Origin: an uncultured Porphyromonas sp.
GTDB lineage: Bacteria > Bacteroidota > Bacteroidia > Bacteroidales > Porphyromonadaceae
Assembly: GCA_946997275.1 (NCBI GenBank)
Contig: CAMPUN010000012.1
Coordinates: 1-11,459, forward strand
Length of the DNA stretch: 11,459 nt
Direction of reading: 5' to 3'
Within the stretch, counting starts at the first letter, position 1; each line of letters opens with the position of its first letter. The translations under genes were made by a program, and so were the position numbers. The notes under the pieces were generated by a model, which had not been told where the DNA came from, did not search any database, and saw nothing but the letters and a program-made list of their open reading frames with translations. Below, piece after piece: positions 1 to 5,867 of the stretch.

Positions 1-17
1 TTTCCTCGGTAGAAGTC
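1..17. repeat. Edge of a second copy of the intergenic inverted-repeat element
   Basis: Bases 1-13 are the exact reverse complement of 8390-8402, the left end of the element at 8391-8572. Allowing one inserted base, the match continues to about base 17. The rest of this copy would lie to the left of the window. A 13-base match between two intergenic sites, one of them at the tip of an inverted-repeat element, is unlikely to be chance, but the copy cannot be verified from the few bases visible here. Confidence 0.5.
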
Positions 18-68
18 GGAATTAGCTGGGCTAGTCGTGAGATTTCGCGGGCGGGCGGTAACGGGTTA

Positions 69-100
69 TTTGTTTTTGCTGGGGAAAATTAGTACCTTTG
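69..100 (+). promoter_or_regulatory. Bacteroidota-type promoter of the NlpC/P60-pth operon
   Basis: A TTTG box at 69-72 is followed after 20 bases by TACCTTTG at 93-100. This fits the Bacteroidota primary sigma factor consensus (TTTG, 19-21 bases, TAnnTTTG). Transcription would start about base 105-108, leaving a leader of roughly 35 bases before the ATG at 142. The -7 box is identical to that of the divergent TonB-receptor promoter near 8280. No other convincing promoter is visible up to 4111. Confidence 0.75.
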
Positions 101-141
101 TCCCAAATGTACAGCTACCCGTAGCTACAACGACATACTAG

Positions 142-858
142 ATGAGTAATAAACCTAGATCTATCAGACTGCTCCTAAGCACCTTCCTGCTCGCATTGCT
201 CCTAAGTCAATGCGCAGCCAAGAGTCCCAGCGGTATGACCTCTAAGCGCCCTATACTGAAGCGCCCGCCCATACAGCGTGTGGTGGGCAGCAAGGCTCAG
301 ACGGCTCACGATGAACTGGTCGCTGACTTGATCGACACAGGCAAGGAACTACTAGGCAAGCCGTACGGTTATAGAGGCAATCTGCCCTGGCGCATGGACT
401 GCTCGGGCTTCGTATCATACGTCTACTCACGATATGGCATCACGGTGCCTCGTGGCTCTGCTACACAGGCTAAATATGTCAAGCCAGTTAAGAAGGAGGA
501 TGTACTGCCAGGAGACTTGCTCTTCTTCACGGGGCGTAATCGTGGTAGCGCTCGTGTGGGGCATGTGGCGATGGTCATCGATGTCGTCGATGGCGATCCT
601 GTCATGATGCACAGTACCAATAGCCGTGGTATCATCATCGAGCGACTCGGACGTAGCGCATACTTCTCCAGTCGCTATCTCAGCGCTGGGCGTGTGCCTG
701 AGATGAATAAGCTAATCGAGGAGGGTACGCTGATGGTACCCGAGCCGAAGCTCTCCCCTATTGCGCCTAATAATAACAAGGTCGACCCCGTAGAGATAGA
801 CCGCGAGAACCTCCTACCAGAGATATCTGTAGGTGCTCCTATGCAGTGGCGCAGATAG
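142..858 (+). CDS. NlpC/P60 family peptidoglycan endopeptidase, lipoprotein
   Basis: Predicted cell-wall hydrolase of peptidase family C40, which cleaves the gamma-D-Glu to diamino acid bond in peptidoglycan stem peptides. The 238-residue protein begins with a lipoprotein signal: basic residues, a leucine-rich helix and the lipobox L-S-Q-C, with Cys24 as the lipidated residue. The catalytic domain covers about residues 60-187. It contains the nucleophile Cys87 in DCSGF, the base His141 in VGHVAM and the third polar residue His157 in MMHSTN. The C-terminal 50 residues are proline- and asparagine-rich, probably unstructured, and match no domain I know. It is the first gene after the promoter at 69-100, and pth starts 54 bases downstream. 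The protein probably sits in the outer membrane facing the periplasm. Family assignment is firm; the exact substrate is inferred. Confidence 0.92.
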   Translation: MSNKPRSIRLLLSTFLLALLLSQCAAKSPSGMTSKRPILKRPPIQRVVGSKAQTAHDELVADLIDTGKELLGKPYGYRGNLPWRMDCSGFVSYVYSRYGITVPRGSATQAKYVKPVKKEDVLPGDLLFFTGRNRGSARVGHVAMVIDVVDGDPVMMHSTNSRGIIIERLGRSAYFSSRYLSAGRVPEMNKLIEEGTLMVPEPKLSPIAPNNNKVDPVEIDRENLLPEISVGAPMQWRR

Positions 859-912
859 GCTCTCTGTGAGACTGAGCGATGCGGCCTCACGCTCATTGAT
901 ATCTATCGCAAT

Positions 913-1473
913 ATGAATCAATACCTAATCGTCGGGCTCGGTAATCCTACGGAGGAGTATCGTGGCACGAGGCACAACATAGGCTTCCGTATGGTGAGCC
1001 ACCTTGCTGACCAGCAGGGATGGACTTGGTCTACGGCTCGCCATGGGGAGATAGCCTCGGGACGCATTAAGAATGTACAGCTGACGCTCCTCAAGCCATC
1101 GACCTATATGAACCTTAGCGGCACAGCCGTGCGCTACTGGATGCGGGAATTGAAGTTGCCGATAGAAAACATACTTATCTGTCTCGATGACTTGGCTCTC
1201 CCCTTCGGCACGCTTCGTATGAAGCCTGGCGGTAGTGCGGGCGGGCACAATGGGCTGAAGCATATCACCGAGCTACTCGGCACGGATCGCTATCCACGAC
1301 TACGCTTTGGCATAGGACATGACTACCCGAGGGGTAAGCAGATAGAGTATGTGCTGGCGCAGTTTCCCGAGGGGGAGCTGGCTGACATGCCGCGGCTCCT
1401 AGAGCGTACCGATGAGATGATCGAGAGCTTCTGCCTGATAGGTGTGGAGCGGACGATGAATAGCTTTAACTAG
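913..1473 (+). CDS. pth: Peptidyl-tRNA hydrolase
   Basis: Cleaves the ester bond of peptidyl-tRNAs that drop off ribosomes and so recycles tRNA. It is normally an essential cytoplasmic enzyme. At 186 residues it has the usual bacterial Pth length. The N-terminal signature GLGNP..Y..TRHNIGF is complete and carries Asn11 and the catalytic His21. The DDLALPFG stretch supplies Asp92 (Asp93 in E. coli), and GGSAGGHNGL supplies Asn113 (Asn114 in E. coli). The S4-domain gene begins 7 bases after the stop. From memory, Bacteroidota often have ribosomal protein L25 just upstream of pth; here that place is held by the NlpC/P60 lipoprotein. All catalytic residues are present, so function is confidently assigned. 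Confidence 0.97.
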   Translation: MNQYLIVGLGNPTEEYRGTRHNIGFRMVSHLADQQGWTWSTARHGEIASGRIKNVQLTLLKPSTYMNLSGTAVRYWMRELKLPIENILICLDDLALPFGTLRMKPGGSAGGHNGLKHITELLGTDRYPRLRFGIGHDYPRGKQIEYVLAQFPEGELADMPRLLERTDEMIESFCLIGVERTMNSFN

Positions 1474-1480
1474 TCAAGCC

Positions 1481-1981
1481 ATGAGCAGACCTGTACGGAT
1501 CGACAGTTTCCTCTGGGCGGTGCGCCTCTTCAAGACACGCTCCATAGCGCAGGATGCCTGTCGGAAGGGTCGCGTGGCGATCAATGATGTGACCGCCAAG
1601 CCCGCTAAGATGGTCATGATGGGCGACATCATATCGGTGCGCAAGCCTCCAGTGACGCTATCCTTTAAGGTGCTACAGACCACGACCAATCGTATGGGTG
1701 CCAAGCTCGTCCCTGAGTATATCCTCAATGTGACGCCACCTGAGCAATATGAGCTACTGGAGCTCAAGCGCATGTCGGGCTATGTGGATCGTGCCCAAGG
1801 ACTCGGCAGACCGACCAAGCGCGAGCGACGTGATCTAGAGCAGTTTCTCCAGGCGCCTGTCGTCGAGACAGCACCCCTAGAGGATTGGAGCGATGAGCCT
1901 CTGGACTATGATGAGTCTCTCGACTATGATGAGGAGCAAGACAATCCCTCATCAGATCTCCTCGACTGGGACAACTGGTAA
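1481..1981 (+). CDS. S4-domain RNA-binding protein, Hsp15/RqcP-like, with acidic C-terminal tail
   Basis: Small RNA-binding protein of the HslR (Hsp15)/RqcP type. These proteins bind 50S subunits that still carry peptidyl-tRNA and help in ribosome recycling or ribosome-associated quality control. The S4 fold occupies about residues 5-65, with the characteristic R-I-D-x-x-L-W-x-V-R-L-x-K-T-R start and the G-R-V-x-I-N turn. The segment GRPTKRERRDLEQF (109-122) matches the conserved basic region near the end of E. coli HslR. E. coli HslR has 133 residues and this protein 166. The extra part, about 125-166, contains 16 Asp/Glu and no Lys/Arg, with a short internal repeat (LDYDE twice). The gene lies 7 bases after pth and 12 bases before the glycosyltransferase. 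HslR versus RqcP function cannot be decided from sequence alone. Confidence 0.85.
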   Translation: MSRPVRIDSFLWAVRLFKTRSIAQDACRKGRVAINDVTAKPAKMVMMGDIISVRKPPVTLSFKVLQTTTNRMGAKLVPEYILNVTPPEQYELLELKRMSGYVDRAQGLGRPTKRERRDLEQFLQAPVVETAPLEDWSDEPLDYDESLDYDEEQDNPSSDLLDWDNW

Positions 1982-1993
1982 GCACCTTAGGAC

Positions 1994-3145
1994 ATGCAGC
2001 ACACGCCTCGCATACTGATCATCCACAGAGCGCTGGCTCCCTATCGGATAGACCTCTTCTCTCACCTGACGAAGCGGTACGATGCTGAGCTATACTTGGA
2101 GTATGGTCAGCCGTTGGAGCAAGACTTCAACCTCTCACTGCAAGGCGAGCGCATACAGTTTGACTATAAGCTATTGGCCCCTGGGAGTCGTCTCCTACCT
2201 AATCTGCGCCCCGAGCTACTGCGCATCTTGCGCAAGCCGTATGATCTGATCCTCTGTAGCGAGTTCAATCTCCTGACGGGGATGCTCTACTTACTGCGTG
2301 GACGCTCCGCACGTCCCCTACCACGGCTGGTCTCTATGTGCGATGACAACTTGGTCACGGCTGAGGCTACGCTGCGGGATTCATCGTATTGGTCTAAGCG
2401 CTGGCTCCTAGATCGCATTGATGGGGTAATACTCTGCAGCGAGCAGGCGAAAGATCTGTACCGAGATATGTGCCGTGGGGAGCTATCGAAGTGGCACTAC
2501 CTACCGATCGTCCAAGATGAACAATACTTGCAGCGACAGGTGGCTCTAGCGCAGGCAGAGACCGCAGCACTGCGCTCTCGCTACGCTATCCCTGACGGGC
2601 GGGCGGTGATCCTCTACGTGGGGCGACTTGACAAGGTGAAGAACTTGCCACGCCTTCTAGAGGCTTTCAAATTAGTTATTGACGAAGGTCTAGACCTTCA
2701 ACTACTGATGGTGGGCGATGGACCGATGGACGCAGAGCTACGTCAGCAAGCTACGATGCTCAAGCTAGAGGAACGGGTTACCTTCGCAGGAAAGCAGCAG
2801 GGGAGTGACCTCTATGCGCACTACGGCCTCGGAGATGCGCTGATATTACCCAGTACCAACGAACTCTTTGGTGCGACGGTCGTCGAGGCGCTTGCCCTAG
2901 GCATGCCGGTAGCGGTGAGCGAGGTGGCGGGCTCTTGTACACTCATTCGCTCTGAAGAGGAGGGTTATCGACTGAACCCGCTAGATAAGGAGGATATAGC
3001 ACGAGCTTTGCGACATCTCTATAGATTGATAGGGAAGCGGCGTGATGGGGCCACGAGACATTCGCTACTGCCCTACACTTTCGACCAATATATGTCGCAA
3101 CTAGATGGCTATCTAGATAGTTTGATCGCTGAGCGCTATAAGTAA
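1994..3145 (+). CDS. Glycosyltransferase, GT4/GT-B type (group 1)
   Basis: Predicted cytoplasmic or membrane-associated retaining glycosyltransferase with a GT-B fold, moving a sugar from a nucleotide-sugar donor to a glycan or lipid acceptor. It has 383 residues, the usual size. The N-terminal half (about 1-190) is the variable acceptor domain. The C-terminal donor-binding domain starts near residue 205 with ILYVGRLDKVKN, whose Arg211 and Lys216 are the expected phosphate contacts. It continues with LMVGDGP (238-244) and ends in the E-x7-E motif (Glu290 and Glu298, in NELFGATVVE). The start codon lies 12 bases after the S4 gene, and the stop codon is directly followed by the ATG of the membrane-protein gene, implying translational coupling. 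No other glycan genes are visible, so donor and acceptor are unknown. A 16-bp perfect DNA palindrome lies inside the gene at 2684-2699. Confidence 0.9.
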   Translation: MQHTPRILIIHRALAPYRIDLFSHLTKRYDAELYLEYGQPLEQDFNLSLQGERIQFDYKLLAPGSRLLPNLRPELLRILRKPYDLILCSEFNLLTGMLYLLRGRSARPLPRLVSMCDDNLVTAEATLRDSSYWSKRWLLDRIDGVILCSEQAKDLYRDMCRGELSKWHYLPIVQDEQYLQRQVALAQAETAALRSRYAIPDGRAVILYVGRLDKVKNLPRLLEAFKLVIDEGLDLQLLMVGDGPMDAELRQQATMLKLEERVTFAGKQQGSDLYAHYGLGDALILPSTNELFGATVVEALALGMPVAVSEVAGSCTLIRSEEEGYRLNPLDKEDIARALRHLYRLIGKRRDGATRHSLLPYTFDQYMSQLDGYLDSLIAERYK

Positions 3146-4111
3146 ATGATACAACGCTATAAAAGTTCGCTCCCAGCACCGCTGGCACTCCTTGTCTCGA
3201 TAGTCGTGTGTCAACTATGTACCGCTATACAGTGGTATCTAGGTGATTCTATAAGCTTCGAAGTAAACAAGACGATGGCTCTAGTCCCTCTAGTGGCAAA
3301 CGATCTAGCACTCGTAGCTACCCTAGTACTATCAGACCGCATAGCCATACAGCTCCTACTTATCACGCCCCGTCAGCGATCGCTCTTACTGCTCCTGCAG
3401 GCATTGCTCTTGGTGCCACTGACCACATTCTTTACGCTCAGCTGGTCCGTCTGGGCGCTCCCCGCACTGCTCATATCGCTCTACCTGCAGATGCTCTGCT
3501 ACAGTCGTCCTGACCGGTTCCAGACGCTCACCCTCGCAGGACTCATGATGGGCATCGCCGTACTGCTCTATCCCCCGTTACTTCTGATCGTACCGCTGAG
3601 CTTGTCGCTCCTCGCCTTGATGAAGGTGCGTCGCCTGCGCGCCTACCTCGCCTATCTCTGTGGCTTCATAGCGATCCTCTGGCTCGTACTGCCTACGCTC
3701 TATCTCTGGCAAGGTGCTACGCCACTGCTAAACCTCTACGCACAGCTACAGATCAGCGTAGAGACGCTTCTAAGCCCCGCTACGCCCTTCGAGTGGATAG
3801 GGTGGGGTGTCATAGCCCTGCTGCTTATTATAGCGCGTATCGGGCTGGAAAGCATTCGTGGAGGCAGTCACGTCGTCACCTGGTACCGACAGAGAGCGCT
3901 ACTCCTGATGGCTACCTTCGTCCTCCTGCTGGCACTAGTACAGACAGAGACGATGCGCTCCACGCTCCTACTAGCCGTACCGCTGGTCATCATACCGATC
4001 ACTCCCTGGGCGGGTCAACTCTCCCGCTATGCGTGGCGCTACCTGCTCCCGCTCCTCGTCCTCCTCGTCACGACGCTGCAGCTCCTCCTCGCCGGCCTCG
4101 TCGTCCTCTAG
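3146..4111 (+). CDS. Polytopic membrane protein, possibly DUF6427-like
   Basis: A 321-residue, very leucine-rich integral membrane protein with roughly eight to ten hydrophobic helices and short basic loops such as KVRRLR near residues 160-165. There is no signal peptide and no catalytic motif that I recognise. The stretch from about 130 to 180 (a small-residue helix, a YPP turn, another long helix, a basic loop, then a Gly-containing helix) resembles my recollection of DUF6427, a Bacteroidota membrane family of unknown function. This is a weak match by eye. Its ATG directly follows the glycosyltransferase stop (TAAATG), so the two proteins are probably made together and may cooperate at the inner membrane, for instance in a lipid-linked glycan step. 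It is the last gene before the terminator at 4131-4161. Confidence 0.7.
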   Translation: MIQRYKSSLPAPLALLVSIVVCQLCTAIQWYLGDSISFEVNKTMALVPLVANDLALVATLVLSDRIAIQLLLITPRQRSLLLLLQALLLVPLTTFFTLSWSVWALPALLISLYLQMLCYSRPDRFQTLTLAGLMMGIAVLLYPPLLLIVPLSLSLLALMKVRRLRAYLAYLCGFIAILWLVLPTLYLWQGATPLLNLYAQLQISVETLLSPATPFEWIGWGVIALLLIIARIGLESIRGGSHVVTWYRQRALLLMATFVLLLALVQTETMRSTLLLAVPLVIIPITPWAGQLSRYAWRYLLPLLVLLVTTLQLLLAGLVVL

Positions 4112-4130
4112 CGATATAAGCACACACAAA

Positions 4131-4161
4131 AGGAGGCTGTCAACTAATGTGACAGCCTCCT
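4131..4161. terminator. Bidirectional intrinsic terminator between convergent operons
   Basis: A perfect 12-bp stem (4131-4142 with 4150-4161) encloses a 7-base loop. A-rich sequence precedes it (AAAA at 4128-4131) and a T-rich stretch follows it (to about 4172). It lies between the membrane-protein gene ending at 4111 and the oppositely oriented gene ending at 4208, so it can stop transcription from both sides. The T-tracts are weak on each strand, but the stem is GC-rich and long, and its placement is what a shared terminator needs. Apart from this hairpin I see nothing in 4112-4207. Confidence 0.85.
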
Positions 4162-4207
4162 CTCGTTCTTATTGTCTAACTTCTATCTAACCGTCAAAGC
4201 GTTGCGC

Positions 4208-4612
4208 TCATTGCGCCTTGCTCGTGCGTAGCTCTTTCCAAAGATCTATGACGAGTAGGGCAGCGACGACGCAGACGAATGGTAGTATAGCTGCCTGTGC
4301 CCAGGAGAAGTGGGGTAGGAGGTCTGTGCAGAGGTGACAGATATTGAGCAGTAGGGTGAGACAAGCGAGTACGAAATTGACGATAGTGCTCCAGCGTCGC
4401 TTGCCGTAGCAGCTACAGAGCAGACCAACGAGTGGTACTAAGTAGAGTGCCCATCCCGTGAAGGTTGTCATGGCTGGGAGCATCTCTGTGGTCATCTCTT
4501 CCGTTGCTACGCTGAGACCGGCAAAGAGTGGCATCAGCTCACAGAGCGTGTGGAAGATGTATCCCATCGGGATGAAAGCCCATAGGAGGGCCGTGCGAGT
4601 TTGTCTATTCAT
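4208..4612 (-). CDS. Small Cys/His-rich membrane protein of a TonB/DUF4374 uptake operon
   Basis: A 134-residue protein whose family I do not recognise. Four hydrophobic segments are visible (about residues 8-30, 50-68, 75-96 and 106-125). Loops carry KRR at 71-73 and a basic C-terminus, suggesting an inner-membrane protein with both ends in the cytoplasm. It has seven cysteines (24, 66, 68, 84, 92, 95, 114) and histidines at 21, 93 and 101. Several of these are within or next to the helices, notably the C-H-x-C cluster at 92-95, so metal or haem contact is conceivable. The ATG at 4612 lies 7 bases after the stop of the DUF4374 gene, making it the third gene of the operon. It sits where a PepSY-type membrane protein would be expected in a Xus-like locus, but it does not look like PepSY. 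Role: unknown, probably linked to uptake of the same substrate. Confidence 0.8.
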   Translation of the reverse strand: MNRQTRTALLWAFIPMGYIFHTLCELMPLFAGLSVATEEMTTEMLPAMTTFTGWALYLVPLVGLLCSCYGKRRWSTIVNFVLACLTLLLNICHLCTDLLPHFSWAQAAILPFVCVVAALLVIDLWKELRTSKAQ

Positions 4613-4619
4613 AGTTTGT

Positions 4620-5828
4620 TTAGAGCTTTATGATTTTATAGATGCCAGCAGGTGTAGTCACTACGGGCTTGTTGCTGCCCTGCCCTGTAGCTGGGTCGTA
4701 GCTGTAGAAGCCCAGACCGTCTTTAGCGTGTATGCCGAAGTAGATCTTGCCGTTGTAGGCGATGGTGGCATTAGCACTCCAGCCACTAGATCCGGGCAGT
4801 GGAAGTATCTTGCCCTTGCCACTCTTGAGGTCTAGCTCGTAGGGGACGAAGTCTTTGTTTTTGGTAAAGGTCTTGTCGTTGGGATCGACAACGAGCGAAG
4901 GCTTCTCCAGGAAGAAGTAGACCTTGCCCTTGTAGTAGGTCATCGTCATACCATAAGAGGTGGGCTCTGCGCCGTCAGCTTTGGTCACGGAGACGTAGTA
5001 CTCCTTGTCAAAGTCGGTCTCGCCCTTTTTGATCCGTAAGATACCCTCAGGCTTGCCAAACATGGCACTGCGAGGTCCTGAATAGAAGTATATGTTACCT
5101 GCTTCGTCGAGGATGGCATTGGTGTGTCCGACCATACCCAAGCTCTGTACGCGAGCGTCCTTGATGACCTTCTCGACCTTGTCCGTGGCAACGTCTATGA
5201 CGGCGACTGTGGCAGGCTCATCGTATAGCTCCATCATAGACTTTGTCTGATTGAGACAGAGGAAGAGCTTGCCATCTCGCACGATACCAGTCCCAGCGTC
5301 GGGATCTTTGTCAGGAGCCTCAGCCTTGGGATCTGTAGCAGCATAGGGAGAGAGGTCTATCTCGCCCATCTCCTGCATGGTGGAGGGGTTAAAGATGACG
5401 AGCTGACCACGGCTAGCGCAGGTCACGCCGTAAGCCTTCGTGTCGCTGGCGAAGATGACCTCGAGGACGTTGGGAGAGCCCTTGAAGGAGAGTGTCGCAA
5501 CCTCCTGTAGCTTACCATCCTTCATCTGATACTTGCGTAGCGTCTGCTCGCCTCCGTAGCCATACATACTGCCCGACATGGCGTAGATGTAGTCGCCGTA
5601 CTTCTCTAGGAAGAGGTGCCCCACGGGGAGGGTCTGTGAATTGTCAAATGAGGTCTGCACTCCCTCTGCGAGGTCTGCTAGGGGCGTGAGCTGGAAGGCA
5701 TTCTCCACCTGTGAGGCGTAGATAAACTTGGCTCCCTGCGTCTGCGGAGTGTTTTCCTCCTTTTGACATGAGCTGAGTGTGACTAGCCCTAAGAGGGCGG
5801 TCATGATTAGTAAGCTAAGATGCTTCAT
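4620..5828 (-). CDS. DUF4374 surface lipoprotein, XusB-like siderophore-binding candidate
   Basis: A 402-residue lipoprotein. The ATG at 5828 (MKHLSLL) is preferred over the in-frame ATG 10 codons earlier because it gives a clean signal peptide with the lipobox L-S-S-C and Cys21. The residues after it, QKEEN, closely resemble the lipoprotein export signal described in Capnocytophaga and Bacteroides (Q-K-D/E-D/E), which sends lipoproteins to the cell surface. The rest consists of repeating beta-rich units such as KIYFGIHAKDG, KVYFFLEKP and NIYFYSGP, as expected for a beta-propeller. This pattern and the neighbouring TonB receptor fit DUF4374, the family to which I believe Bacteroides XusB (Fe-enterobactin capture) belongs. 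Its start lies 39 bases after the receptor stop and it shares that operon. Ligand identity, ferric siderophore or haem-like, is inferred from family and context only. Confidence 0.85.
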   Translation of the reverse strand: MKHLSLLIMTALLGLVTLSSCQKEENTPQTQGAKFIYASQVENAFQLTPLADLAEGVQTSFDNSQTLPVGHLFLEKYGDYIYAMSGSMYGYGGEQTLRKYQMKDGKLQEVATLSFKGSPNVLEVIFASDTKAYGVTCASRGQLVIFNPSTMQEMGEIDLSPYAATDPKAEAPDKDPDAGTGIVRDGKLFLCLNQTKSMMELYDEPATVAVIDVATDKVEKVIKDARVQSLGMVGHTNAILDEAGNIYFYSGPRSAMFGKPEGILRIKKGETDFDKEYYVSVTKADGAEPTSYGMTMTYYKGKVYFFLEKPSLVVDPNDKTFTKNKDFVPYELDLKSGKGKILPLPGSSGWSANATIAYNGKIYFGIHAKDGLGFYSYDPATGQGSNKPVVTTPAGIYKIIKL

Positions 5829-5867
5829 CGTTCTATTATTTATTAGGTTTATAATCATCTTGAGTAG

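Noticed and set aside
873..895. Possible hairpin between the NlpC/P60 gene and pth (TGAGCG with CGCTCA, 11-base loop)
   Set aside because: The stem is only 6 bp, the loop is long and no T-tract follows, so it is not supported as a terminator or attenuator.
3793..4119. 108-codon + strand frame overlapping the membrane-protein gene
   Set aside because: It is an alternative frame of a highly leucine-rich coding sequence, giving Pro/Arg/Ala-rich translation without domains.
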